DNA of 64,000 nucleotides, taken from the NCBI GenBank assembly GCA_034509425.1, contig JAVTVJ010000793.1:62001-126000 (forward strand), in the 5' to 3' direction. Source of the stretch: Eopsaltria australis (Eukaryota; Chordata; Aves; Passeriformes; Petroicidae). Of the stretch, positions 12,593 through 25,100 are shown piece after piece. Numbering within the stretch: the first letter of the stretch is position 1; each line of letters opens with the position of its first letter. Under the pieces are notes generated by a model. It had not been told where the DNA came from. It made no database searches and saw nothing but the letters and a program-made list of their open reading frames with translations. A program made the position numbers and the translations under genes.

Positions 12593-13080
12593 CCAATTCA
12601 TGTGTATGAAACAAATCAGTTCTCATTCTTTTCACCTTTATCTATTGAACAAGAAATATGGACTATGACTACATTGATGTTTGTGAAACTGGTTCTCTGA
12701 ACATATAAAGCATTCTGTGTACTAGCATTACGTATACATGCAAAAACATAGTTTAGCCTCACCACATCTTCCAAAATCTGAGAGAAGCATTTCCAATGCC
12801 TACTAACCAGGTATTTTCTTCACCTATTATAATAATTCTTGTTTCATTAGTTATTATACAACCCCACCTGAACATAAAAAGATAATTACATCTGTATGAA
12901 GAGACATTAATTTTTAATCGCTCACTTTGTAGACTGGAAGATAATATATAGTTTTTACAGCTTTTAATAAGGAGAAATATTATGCTTTTTATAATTCTTA
13001 AACAATTTGTGTAACCCAGTTAAGGCATTCCCTCCTAACAATAGGCTGGATCTTGTTGAAGATGCCTATACTGCAACAAT

Positions 13081-13143
13081 TCACGCACAGAGTTCGTGAG
13101 GCAGCAGTTGCCTGCTGAAGGCAACTGTCCCTTTGTTAAAGGG
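13081..13143. repeat. Three consecutive small stem-loops
   Basis: Three inverted repeats follow one another. TCACG/CGTGA spans 13081-13099. CAGTTGCCT/AGGCAACTG spans 13105-13127, is a perfect 9-bp stem and has the loop GCTGA. CCCTTT/AAAGGG spans 13129-13143 and has the loop GTT. The middle stem is the strongest. Together they could fold as a compact RNA or DNA structure, but no known RNA family is recognised. Confidence 0.6.
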
Positions 13144-14814
13144 TTGGGACTAATGAAGACAATGGGAACCTTTAAAAATTTTCAGTTTTCCTGTGATGTG
13201 TATAACCTCCTGACATGTATTTGAAAATCCCTTGAATATGGCAAAAGCTATCATTATCTGACAGGGGAATGTTTTATGGGTCACCACTGAAACTAGCTGA
13301 TGGAAAATTGTCAGTAATTTCTTTAAAGCTCCTTTATACAATTCTTCGGTATTGTGCTGTAAACCACTTTTACCATGAGTGTCCTCGACTCATCTATGCT
13401 CCTGGTATAACAATACCATTCACAGTGTATGACATCTCTCTAAATGATTAATTTTAACAACTTAAAGCACTCCATGTCAGTCATGTGTCCCACATTAAAG
13501 TTAAAAGAAACATGGGCTAAATCTCAGGTTATGAGATTACATTGTATCAAGAATGATAAAATATCCATACTGTTTTGCTCTGATTCTGCCCATCGTTCAG
13601 TCTTAGGAACATTGTCTTTTGAAGCTTGTCCCCTCGGCATTCATTCACTGAATCACTGGCTGGATATGTTAGAAGATTTGGCTCACTGCTTCCTCTCCAG
13701 ATACAGAACGTATCACCTCTGGGATATGTACAGATTCTATTAGAGCAAAGCCTCGGGCCTGACAATATCTTGCTGCAATGATTGTCTCTAGTGAGTGAAT
13801 AGTTACCCACACAGATTTAATTAACAGCAGCAGTAGAGTATTCACTGTTATAGAACTCTGTGGTAAATTACTAATCAGAACTCCAGGCACACTGGAGGGA
13901 ATAGAAAGATGAGGAAATCATGAGATCAGTTTTAAACAATATGAAACAGGCATGAGCAACACAAGCATTGTTTATATGCAATAAATGCAGTGATGGTCTG
14001 GGAGTGAAATGCCTAGCAGACTATCACTCAGATCTTCTCCAACAGTTTCACCAGTTAAATATCTGAGGGGTAGGGTGTGTGCTGTATGTGTGAGGGGAAT
14101 GGTGATGGACAGAATTCATCTTTACATTAGTGTGTATTTTGATCTCAAATGGTGCTAATAATTTTTATTTGGTTATGGGTTTAGCTATCTACATCTAGCC
14201 TTTGCTGAGTTAAAATATTGGCAACGGCAGATTAATAAATATGTAAGCAGAGCAGAGAAGTAAGCAGCAATGTTCTGGTGTAGAGATTAATTAAAATTAC
14301 TTAAATCACAGACTTGGAATGGGTACCTCAACTCTTTAGGAGATCTGCTGCTTTGGCACATCTGAAATGAGCCCACCTGCCTAGTGCAATCGAGGTCACT
14401 GGAACACTCTGAAAGTGCATTTTCACTTACAGAGTGCCATTGGGACTATATGCTGCAGTTATGCTCTGAGGATAGAATACCAGAGGCTGAGCTCCAGTGG
14501 GAGACAACATATTCAGGAACTTGTAAAAGTTTCTGTGCAATTCCATCTGCTGTGAGCAAATGCAAGTCATATAAAACACAAGTTTGCAGCTTCTCTGCCT
14601 CTAACACTTACCCAAAGTCACTGCAGTGTTGTGAACAAAAACTCTCACCGGAGCAAGCAGGCTGACATTTTGGATCTCTGAAGGCTTTTATGTGAAGTGA
14701 AAGAAAGGTTACTTTCAGCACATTCTCAGAGCACAATTTTTTGATGTATATTTTCCAAAACACAGGGAGAATCATTGGAACTTCGAATACCATGAAAGAT
14801 ATGAATGGAAAGTG

Positions 14815-14815
<1 letters not shown>

Positions 14816-14848
<33 letters not shown>

Positions 14849-14853
14849 TTCTG
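14816..14853. repeat. (CT)n microsatellite
   Basis: This is a pyrimidine-only dinucleotide run with a few extra T bases. It is a mirror-type polypyrimidine tract that can form triplex DNA, and it encodes the poly-Leu/Ser stretch of a spurious open frame. Confidence 0.95.
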
Positions 14854-17800
14854 TCCCAGATCACACTTAAAAAATATTTTTTTCAGCTTTAAAATACTTC
14901 AGGTCAGCTTTCTAAAAATGATTCTTTGAACATATACAAAGAAGCATCTCACTTAGAATTTGGAAAATTTTATGCTGCAGGCTTTCAGTATCTATGAAAT
15001 ATTGATTAGAGAGGAAAGAAATTCACAGCCTACATGTTGTGTTCTGCAAACGAAATCGATCCTTTGCCACTTCAACTACATGTTATGTATTCACAATGGG
15101 CAAATTTTACCCGTGTGTTCCTGCCAGAGCAACAATTTTTAAATTAGTAAAGGAGATAAAATTTAAACTTTCAGTATTACATTCAGTGTGGATGTATCAT
15201 CAATATGGAAAGAACCATGTTTCTCTTGTCTTTGAATGCAATGACAGATTTACAAAAGGCATGTTTTTGCAGTGTGCTAAGAAAATCCAACTGCCAGCAA
15301 CTGACTACAAGTGTTTTCATTGCTAATGCCTGGTAGAATATACTAGTGTAATCAACAGGGTGGGCTAATCTTTGCTTCTATAACTCAAGTGGACAGAGTT
15401 AAGAGAGTAAATGGTCTCTTTTTCAGGTAAGCATCTTATTTCAGGTCAGTAAACAACTAATCCCCACTAATTTCGTCACTTGCCATTATGTGAGCTTGCT
15501 TTAAGAATTACCACTTCTGTATGTCTGCCTGTCTGTCAAACTTTAGGAAGAGAATACAGATTTGGATCTACTCAAAAAGCAAAACCAAATTTATCCACAG
15601 TCAGAAACCTTAGTCAGCTCTTTAGCTGATGCCAGACATCAGAAATCCATTAAACCAATGGGATATTTATTTTAAAAGTGTTTATGAATGTTATTTTTAA
15701 AAGTAGTTCAAAATTAGAAGAAGCTGAGGGACACTAGGCTTCTAGAAATTGCAAATTACCAGCAAGTCCATGTCATGATTGATTCTTACTATCCTTAGAT
15801 TTGCCTAAAATAATGAGAATCATATTTAAATAGAAGATAAAATAGCAACTTTGGGCAAGAGAAAGAAATTTCACAGAGGAAATAAAAAGCTTGCACAGAC
15901 TGTTAAACAGCTAGACTTTTACATGCCTTACTTCATACACTATCTAAATAATGCTACAACAGCATAGTATGCAAATAGAACTGGAGCTTGCAGGTCATTG
16001 AACATTTCAAATTCTTCTATTGCCATTTCAGCACAAAGTGCTAAAATCCTTTGTACTGAACCACAGCTCGGATTCCCAGTGCTTGTTGATACTGAAAATA
16101 TTTATCTTAATCGTGGTGGTTTAATACACAACTGGCAGCACATCAAAGCAAAACAAAATACTGGATGCTTTATTCAGGACATCTGAAAAGATTTTTTTAA
16201 TGCAATTCCTGCATAATTTTCTTAGAAATTGTATTTATGAATTATTATTTTGGTGCTTCTGCATCTACATAGAGAAAATAAAAATAAGTGAAATAAAGAT
16301 GATATGGGTAAAGCCTGTAGACATATTTTATAGAGTTCAGGAAAGTCACACAAAGAAAACAAGAAACTATTACAAGAGTACCACACACAGGCAGTTGAAA
16401 ACAAAGCTGTGGAAACAGCAATACTCATTATGCACTTGGCTGATTGTGCACCCGTTCTGTTGTTTTGGAAATGGATGCAATGTATTTGTTCCACTTGGGA
16501 GTTTTCTGTTGGTGAATACACAAAACTAAAATGTTTCCAAAAGTATCTGGACTTTTTTCTGCAGTCATACACATTGGCTATATTTTTGAACAGTTGTGCT
16601 TTTTCTCTGAACCAAGCTTCACATTTTGCTGCCAGCTATTATTGCTCTTGTCTCCCATAGCTTTGTTGGACTCCCATCTTCCACCCAACCTTTCCTTTAT
16701 GGCTTACACTTCTAGTACAGCTTGTCATTGATTTCTTACTTTATCATTACAATAACCAACTCTTTGACTTCTGACTCACTTTGCCTTATTTTTCTTGGTG
16801 TTTTTTCAACAAGGAGAGTAAAAAGCCAGCAGGTCGGTTTCTCAGTAATTAGAATTTCATCTCTTCATCCATCCCAAGCAGAAATACCACAAGATGTACC
16901 ATACTTATATGCAGCAATAATATTTACTTATAAGAATAGTCCCATTGACTTTCTGTTGAAGCTGAAGGACCTTTAACATAAATGAAGATTGCAAGGTCAG
17001 AACCTCACTTGAGTGAGAATCTTCAGTGTTTACAAGACTACCACATGCATCAAGTACTCCACTTTTGTGGGGAAAAATTATGCAAATCTGTTATCATTGT
17101 ATATAAATAACACAGAATGTCCATGACATATCTTATTTTCACTTTATTTTTGCACATTCAAAGCAAGAAATAAAGCCCAAATCTAATAAATTATACTGGT
17201 TTCTTTATTTTCTTTTTTCCTCTTTAATAACAGTCCACATTTGGGATATTTATGATAATTGCTTGAGAATTAGTTAACCTTAATTTTTTTCATTGCTCAT
17301 TAGAAGTCAGTAGTTTTTCACCAAAGAATCAAGACAAAAAATTAGTATATTTTGTGTGGTTCACGTGCCAGATAGTCTTCTAGGGAGTTAATTAATTTAA
17401 ATTACATTAGGAGGGGGTTTGGAAGGACTCGTCCAAGACTTTTGTGTGGATGGTGCAGCATAGTAGAAAGATGAAAGCATTCAAATATCAAATGTAGCAC
17501 CACAGGTAGAGAGATTCAGCATGAATTTCAAATATATATTCCTTGCATTGGTCTGCTAATTAAATATTTTTTAAGTGTTTTGGGTTTGTTACAGGACCCA
17601 GTTGAATATGAGTACCTATGTAGTGAGTTAGGAACAGAGATTGCATAAGCAATGGCTACTGTTGTCCAAGAGATTTCATGACAGTACATTGAATCCAGCT
17701 GAAATTTAACTACAGGAATACAGTGAGGATGGTGTTGCTGAGTTTGAGAAGCTCAGGAACATCAGAGGTGATGCATTTGTGTCTAATGATCTGAGTTACA

Positions 17801-18499
17801 GACATTCACAGTTCCAGTATCTCCTGGATTCTGTTAACATCACAAGTTTTGCACTGACAAAAGATGTTCATATTAGCTCTCCTGACACAAAAAGAGCGCA
17901 GAGAGAAGGAATACAGCAGTGAAAGACTGCAGCTAGATATACAACTACATAAGAAAAGGCATGAAAAAACCACAAACTGAATCCATGTCAGTCTCCAACA
18001 GGTTGAGAAACAACCTTCCCTGGGATGCTTATACAGAAGATGGTTGCACAGCAAAAGTGAAAATTAAACTGAAATAAAAGATAGAAGTGACAAGTGCCAC
18101 CTCTTACCTTGCTCAGCGGAAGAAAAGGTAATGTCATATGGCAGTAGCCAATTATAACTGTGCAATAAATCTGGTCTCTATGCCCAAAAATGAGCACAGA
18201 GATCAGTGAGGGAGCCCAAATAATGCCTCAGCCTGGCTTCTCCCTAAAGCATCACAGAAGCCATCAAGAGACCATCTCCACAGACCGAGACAGGTGAACA
18301 AGGAGAGGAGGGAACCCAAATTGGGGTCTCAGAGAAATAACACACTGTAGAAGCCCTTCCCAGGGCTGTTATAGGACAGCTGCAGTCTCATTGTCCAGAT
18401 ATGAGATCCATCACCATAGGTAAACATCAGAGCAACTTTTGGACTGAGGGGGTATTTTCCAGAGGCATGGGACATGTTATGTGGTGCAGAGGAAGAACA

Positions 18500-19490
18500 C
18501 TTGGACACTGCACATGATTTATTACGGGAAGTTTAAGGGTGGAATTTAAGGTAGGAAAAGAGAGGAATCAAGGTGGTTTGAGGAGGAAGAATAGTGGAAA
18601 AATAAAGAGGCAAGTAGGAGTTTTTGTATTTGTAAATACTTTGCTGATTGGTAAACCTGCTTGTCCATGCCCTGCACCTAATCTGCACAGACTGTCCTGT
18701 TTCCTTACTGAATTCCTTTCTACTCTTTTCCAGATGAGGGACTCTCATGTGTCTCTGTGCATCTGGGACTGTGATTGCTGGCAGAACACAGGTTGGAGGT
18801 GGAAGCAGCTGTCAAGACCCCAGTGCATGAATGTCAATGCCACAAACTGGAATGGGACCTCAGGTCTCAGGGACACAGATGTCCATGGTGCCAACCACTG
18901 GAGAAAGTGTGTAAATTGAGTGTGTGAGTGCCAACAAAGATCAAACCAGGTGAGCCACCAAGTCAGAGTGGTCGTCTGGGAGTCAGGGGGTCTCTAAGAG
19001 AAAGATGGGGGTAGGTTGTGGGGTGGTTATCAGGGATCAAGAGAGTTTCAGAATTATTTTTGTGGATGTGTGCATCTGTAAGCGCATTTGTACAAGCAGC
19101 TAGAGCTTGGCTGCAGCCTCAGGAGTTTGTATGTCCAGGTGCCAGCTACTGGGCAGACTGGGAGTGTAAGCCCAGCTGTGGGGGGAACTATATTATACAT
19201 ATGCACACATACATACTCCCAGTAACAGATCTCCATCCTGCTCAGCAGCTAGGAAAGCAGGATGGAGCCATTGCTTTCTGTGCTGTCTGTGTGTAAGTAC
19301 TCTGTGTATCTCTCTTTATTGACCCATGCAGACCATTGTTTATTTAAATGTAGTGTAGATATGTTTGCACATGTTCCTGGTGTGTGTAGGGAATATATGC
19401 TCAGTCTCACTGCTGATGGACCTGGGGACATGAAGTTGTGACAATTTTGTCTCAAGCTGCCAGATTTGTCCCTAATCCTCTAACAGCAAT
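18500..19490 (+). mobile_element. Probable LTR-type interspersed repeat
   Basis: This block is GC-richer than its surroundings, with the phrasing I associate with avian endogenous-retrovirus LTRs: 'ggtaaacctgcttgtcc', 'ctgcacctaatctgcacaga', repeated GTGTGT-like stretches, and near the end 'gaagttgtgacaattttgtc', 'agctgccagatttgtcccta', and a decayed polyadenylation-like 'agcaatgtattgagcaaa'. The 126-codon open frame at 18539-18919 lies inside it and resembles no protein. I see no target-site duplication or clear TG/CA ends, so limits and class are approximate. It could be some other medium-copy repeat. Confidence 0.45.
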
Positions 19491-20089
19491 GTATTGAGCA
19501 AATATTCTTTTCCCTTTTACCTAGGGAAGGAAGTGCAGGTCTGGAAATTATTAAATATCACTTGAACAAATAAGAGAAAGAAGAAAGTCTTTAAAGAATA
19601 AAAAATATATCTTCTATTATAATATATAGTGACAGTGATGTGGCTTCCTAGAAATTCTGTATTGATGGGGTTTATAATAGGTTGTTGTACTGCAGTAATC
19701 CCTTTCCTCTCCTCTGGCTGGCTTGGCCACAGTAAGGTGACAACCGTAATCTTTCATTTCAGGTGGTTTTAACTGCTCGAAGAAGTCCTGCTAGAGATTT
19801 GTTCTGTTCAACTTCTGGTGATGTTTGTTACCAAGTTGTCCACAAACAGCTCCTCCTCTTTTCTTTTTTTTTTTTTTTTTGTTTTCTCTGCAAATTTATG
19901 TTTGGTGGGACTTTTGCTTTAGTCATATTGCCAAACCTTTCCAGCTTCTCTCTTTACACTGCTGCTAGCAGAGGCTCATGGGATCCAATTACTGCAGATC
20001 CTGCTTCCCTGTAATAGAGCTGTTAGTTCTGTGCACTGTACATGGTATCTATTGAATTCTGCAGAGACATCTGAATTCAAAGGCTTGAA
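19491..20089. other. Non-coding spacer with poly-T run
   Basis: This spacer lies between the LTR-like repeat and the LINE remnant. It holds a 17-base T run at 19864-19880 and an 83-codon frame (19763-20014) that reads through the T run and is not credible as a gene. Its right part could be the eroded 3' end of the minus-strand LINE. Confidence 0.5.
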
Positions 20090-21265
20090 TTCTTCATTCT
20101 GTTGCTGCTGTTTGAGTTTCACCTGTTTCACACTGTTCATGCTCTTGAGAACACAATATTTCTAAGAAGTCTCTTTTTTTTCTTCTCTTGGATCTACTAA
20201 AGTTGTTCTTGTCTTTCCAGGTTGTATTTTGGACTGTGAGCGCTGCTAGCATGAGGGCAATTCTTTGGATTTCTGTTTCAAGTTTCATGTCTTTCATGGT
20301 AGTAGTACTGAGGTACTTGAATAAGTCCCCGCATTCAACTTTCTTGCTTTTGATATCTATTTCTTTTTCAGAGTCAGTAATCTTCATTGTCATTACGCTG
20401 CTATTTTTTTGTCCTGATCTCCATACCATATATGATTGCAGTGCTGCCCAGCTTTGTCATTGCTTTTCCGTGTTCTGGCCCCATTCCTCCTATCGAATCT
20501 ACATCATCTATAAAGGATAGATTACCTGTATTACTACCTCTAACTGATAGCACTTCTTCAAAGTTTTCAGAGTCCTTTGACAAGGAAACTATTGAAGAGA
20601 TGTGGCAATAGGAGACATCACTTTCTTATACCAGCTGTTATATGGAACTACTTACTCAGTGTTCTGCCTTCAAGGACTTTATTCCCTGCACTATAATAAA
20701 GGATTTCAGTGGTTGTCACTGTTCTTTTGCTAATGTTGAGTGTCTTCCTCACAGTCTATAGTATTCATTGCCATGAGTGATCAAATGCTCCGTTGAAGCC
20801 TGTGAAGTCACAGTGTAGTTCCATTTCATATTCTCAGTATTTTCTGTTCAATTTCTTAAGTTGACTGTCTGATCTATTGTACTTAGTGTCATTCTAAAAC
20901 CTCCTTCTTCCTCCTCAGGTAATGTCTTTGGCAGATCAGGTAGACACAGGACATATTGTCCAGGTCTCTTTTTGGCAAGTAATGTCCTGACAGCATTATG
21001 ACACGTGTGAAGCTTGTGAATGACAATAATGGCAGTATCTCACTTGCTTTTTTGTAAATGTGTAGCTTTTCCTGACAGGGATTCTCCAAAGCTGTAATTT
21101 CCTGGCCCTCATTTGTTAAGTTTAAGGATGAACAAATCCTCTCTGAGTCTTGTTCAGTTGCTATTGATGTTAAGTCAACATTTATTTCATAGTTACACAA
21201 ATCCTTGTACCAATCCCACAGCCTGCCTGAAATTGCTTTGGCTTCCTTTTTGGAAGGCATACATT
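20090..21265 (-). mobile_element. Decayed non-CR1 LINE reverse transcriptase
   Basis: Read on the minus strand, three broken frames give collinear blocks of a LINE reverse transcriptase. From 21260 downward the frame opens with a linker resembling 'W.kDLyNyEinvD', followed by a degenerate 'LPK' block near 20978. Motif A is GAFDHSW at 20771-20791, with the first catalytic Asp kept. The second catalytic motif is FIDD in place of F/YADD at 20503-20514, followed by 'YGMEI'. An FKYLS block at about 20310-20321 stands for FKYLGS, followed by an 'EIqRIAl...AAL' helix. Order and spacing match the RTE/jockey-like type of LINE rather than CR1. Stops and frameshifts make it inactive. It has no neighbour relationship beyond the repeat cluster. 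I am confident it is a LINE reverse transcriptase and less sure of the clade. Confidence 0.75.
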
Positions 21266-21955
21266 TTTGTCATAAAATATAAACACTTCCTTATTGTTAA
21301 GTTGATGGTGAAATTTTTCTCTTCCTCCTTTCTATATCCCGTTGTCTGTGTATCTGCATGATTTTAACTTTTGTATGATTGGTACTGGTCCCTATCCTGA
21401 GCAGCTTTCTTGTGGTTCTCTTTTTCCCACAAGTATCTGAACCAGCCATCTTACTGCTGCTAAATTTATCACACTGAGTGATTTGTTTGTATTCAGTTTC
21501 CTAGCATGAGTGCTTAATTTTTTGGTAGAATTTAATGTATTGATTTTTCTCCATAACATGCTTGGCAATGTCATCTTGGTCAGAACCTTGTCCATGGGCT
21601 TTTCATGAAATCCTAATGGGCAGTTTATCCTGGCTCTCTCTTGCTCTCCAAGAGTAGAGGCAATAAAGCCTATTGTCATAAATAGATGACTGCCTAAGAA
21701 TCAAGTCTTCAGACCACTATTTTTCATTCAGTGGTACCAGTCCCTTTGTTAGCAAGGGAAGAAAATGTGGAGCTGAGATCAAAAGCAGAATGCTGCATTG
21801 CAGAAGTGTTACCCTAATTTCTTTCTTGAAAAGGCTTGCATAGCTTCTAAAGGACTCAGGTTCTGTAACTGTCTGTATAAAAGATAAGAGACTTTCATAA
21901 AGTGAATTTTTTAAATTTTTTCTTCCCATTTCAAGGTGTTGTTTGAAGCATCAAG
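21266..21955 (-). other. Possible 5'-ward continuation of the LINE
   Basis: On the minus strand this stretch keeps frames of 95 codons (21392-21679) and 70 codons (21717-21929). That is where the endonuclease-to-reverse-transcriptase linker of the adjacent LINE would lie. I do not recognise specific motifs in them, so membership is inferred only from position and the longer-than-usual minus-strand openness. Confidence 0.35.
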
Positions 21956-21959
21956 AACT

Positions 21960-22168
21960 TCCCTCTTGATATAAAAAAGATATATTTTAAAGCAGGAACA
22001 GTCATTCACTGGAACTCCCTTCCCAGGGACATCACTCAAGGTTTTCAAGATGTGATTGGATAGGGTGCTAGGTAACGTCATCTAGGTTCCCTTTCCCATC
22101 ACAGGTTGGACCAGGTGATCTTTTCAGGTCCCTTCCAACCTTGGCTGTTCTATGATTCTGTAATTCTA
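21960..22168 (+). mobile_element. CR1 LINE 3' tail
   Basis: This short CR1 3' end starts near 'ggaacagtcattcactggaa', continues 'ctcccttcccagggacatca', 'ggttggaccaggtgatcttt', 'ggtcccttccaacc', and closes with 'ggctgttctatgattctgta'. It belongs to the CR1 subtype with the 'caggttggaccaggtgat' 3' end. Only about 200 bp remain, so there is no coding capacity. Confidence 0.92.
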
Positions 22169-25100
22169 ATATAAATATAGCCTTTGAAAGATTTTTTTTT
22201 GTTTTGTTTTAGAAGAGTTAATTACTGCAGAATTCTGATGCTTTAATTTTATTTAGAAAGAAATAACATTTCCCAGAATTAAAGTGGCCCAAGATGTGAG
22301 GGCTCAGCTATTTTATGTACCTTCAGGATTATGAATAATAACTTGATGACCTTAAGATTGCATTAAGTTTTCATGGGATCCAATAGGAGGTATTGCCCCT
22401 ATAGACTTTCAGAATGAGGTTTCATAGTATTTTTCTTGCCTTAAACAGTGATTGCAAGTTGCCTTAAACACCTCCAGTTGCCTTCCTTGCCTCTGAATAA
22501 GGATCAAGGAAGATGAAAGGCCAATGTGAATCAACACAGCTGCATGCCAGAGATATGTCCTACATGAGCAACAAGTTGTTAGGTTTTTTTGTAAATAAAT
22601 ATGTTTGTGGTTTCCAGTAATTTCATTGTAAGTATTTTAAATGAGATGGGAAACTTCAATCCTCTGAAGACTTTTTTGATATATTTTTACTGCCGTAGTT
22701 CAATCACAAAATTTTTCCTCTAGGTGTTTTCTGATTTACATGAATTACAAATAACTTAGAGGTTAATACACCTCTAAGAAAAGTTATGAATTCTGTACCT
22801 ATTCTCACACCTATAAGAGTAGGTACAGAATACTTTTGTCATCTTCCAGATTTACATTTAATAACTTAATTTTTAAACTTCACAAATGTGTAAGATTTTT
22901 TGTAAGACATAATGTAATAAAACTTCTTTTTTCTATTGAGCACAATGGTGGTTTTTAGCCCTCTTATGATACTGCAGAAATGCAAACTGGCAACACAGAC
23001 TAAAAAAATCTTATTGGGTAAGTAAACTGGACTAGAGGTATAATACTGTATAAAAACAAGCCTTATATCCAGAAAAATTTTAATCAGATTTTTACAGGTT
23101 AAAAGTTAAAATAAAGCCAGTAGTTGTAATAAGTGGTAATGTTTTCTTTCCCAGAGCATGATTTGGTTGGAAATGCAATGCAAGAAGCTATAATAACAGA
23201 ATAACTATGGTGATATGTCAGTAACTGCTGAAAAAATACCTGTTGTAAATTAGGTTAGAATCCAGTATGCGTGATGAAAGTGGAAGGAAAAGTATGTATA
23301 GCAAAAATAAAATTTAAGAAACACAAATCAAAAAGTATTTTTGAGACCTCAAATCCTCCAAGTGTGAACACTAAGTGCCCTCTTACTGACAAGTTCTGAA
23401 TAGGTAGCCATCTTCTAATTTTAGCAAGAAAATTTTTAACTATCCTTAAGTAAATCTATGATATTTTGCAACAATTCTTGAGACCAGTCAGGAAAAACTA
23501 ACAGAAGTAATCAGAATTAATTGGGCTTTGTACAATCCTAATTTTATCTGACAGTTGAGAAACACGAATCCTGATAAGTAATGTAAATTTAAATTGCAGG
23601 CTATTGCCACTAATGCAATGTGATATTATAGATACATTTGTTAATTTCTTTTATTGGTAGTTCTAATCTCATCCATGTCCAAGGCCATTGACATAGTAAT
23701 TAGTAATGCAAATTCTTGTAATTTTGCATGGCATGAAAAATAATTTTGTGTCTTTAAGAAAAAGTGTGCAAGGGCAAGGCATGATGTGTAGTTGATTAGT
23801 GTGAGGTGGGCAAAATGGACATCTCCAAAGATGTTTCCAGCCAAGCTTCACTCTGAATGTTCTTTCATTCTAAGTAAAATAAACGGGTTTGAATTTTGGG
23901 GGATTTTCTATTTGCTGTCCAGTAAAACCTTATAGCTTCTGGGCTTTTATACAACTAAGATTTATAGTATCTATTCTCACTGTGTGGAGTCCCAAGATAA
24001 TGTTAATAGATGTCTAGTTTTGTCAATAAATCCCTCAGGGAGCAGACAGAAATATCTGTTTCGGATGAGTTGTTGAGAACTAAATCCACAACCCAAATGG
24101 AACATAGTACTTAGGCTTAAGAGACTCATCTCTAAAAATGTAAAGGTGTTTTTCACCCCATTCCTCATAAAGGCAAACTCTGGCCAAATCAAAACCCATG
24201 GCTCCTGAAAATTCATATATCTACTAATCAAGGGCTGGAGGCTCATTTTCTTGAAAGGAGTCTAGAGTAATTTGTGAGATCTAAAAACCTGTCCCTTGAG
24301 GACTTTGCTTCTTCAATTCAAGGGGCTGGAAGTTCATAAGTGGTAAAGATAACAGGTTTCCAGGGCTATTCATCAAGGTGTCAGGAGCTTTTCATTGTCT
24401 GGGAGCATGGAAACCCCTCTTAATAATAAGGGAACTGGTGAATGGAAGAGAGGAAAAGAAGACAGAAAAGGGAAATAGAGAGAAGTAGAAGTTAATGGTC
24501 TTTACTTGGACTTCGGTTAGAGCCTACGAAGAAGAGCCTACGGAAAGAAGCTGACACAAACTGCCATGACTGTTTCAGACTGGATAGAAATGAAACCATT
24601 CTTACCTTCAGGATATGCATATGGCTTACAGGCTGTGCAAGTGTTGGCACGTTCTACAAATTTGTTTTCTTTCATTCAGCATGGCATTGCTGACCTATAT
24701 TCAGCTTGCTAACAGCTATAACTCAAAATCTCTCTCTGAAGAATTGGCTCCTCACTCTTTAATTATGCAGCAGATTATTCCTGCTTGAAAGCTCTCTTTC
24801 CCCCAATAAATCTCATTTTTTTCTGAGTATAACTTCATTTTTTTCAAGATTGTTTTGAATTTTAGTTCAAAGCTCTTGCTCACTTTCATTGTTCTTAGTG
24901 ATCTATAGTTGCCTCATTCTTTTCGCCCTTTCTCATGCTTTTTTGTTTCTGGTTTCCCTGCATGTAATCCTCTGCATAGGTTTTCCAATACATCAACCAG
25001 TGTACCCAGAATTACCTCAAATCATTATTTAATTATTGTAAACTGAGTTTCTTTGTATCCTGCTGATCTGAGAGAACTTAATTAAATCCTTAGGCCTTAA

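Larger units (their letters stand above)
8654..18480. other. Unique AT-rich non-coding DNA with microsatellites
   Basis: This is nearly 10 kb without a recognisable gene or transposon. Open frames reach 116 codons (16222-16572 minus) but are AT-driven, overlap on opposite strands, and match no protein family I know. Simple repeats at 9793-9845, 12528-12592 and 14816-14853 and a stem-loop cluster at 13081-13143 are listed separately. The stretch 17980-18480 is slightly GC-richer and may belong to the repeat that follows. Confidence 0.5.

Noticed and set aside
16200..16731. Overlapping frames of 109, 116, 83 and 66 codons as a small membrane-protein gene
   Set aside because: Four frames on both strands overlap, all AT-driven and Phe/Ile/Cys-rich, with no conserved motif, no splice-supported structure and no neighbouring exons.
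22790..22831. MicroRNA precursor
   Set aside because: The stem has only 16 pairs and a 10-base loop, too short for a standard precursor; kept as a hairpin finding instead.
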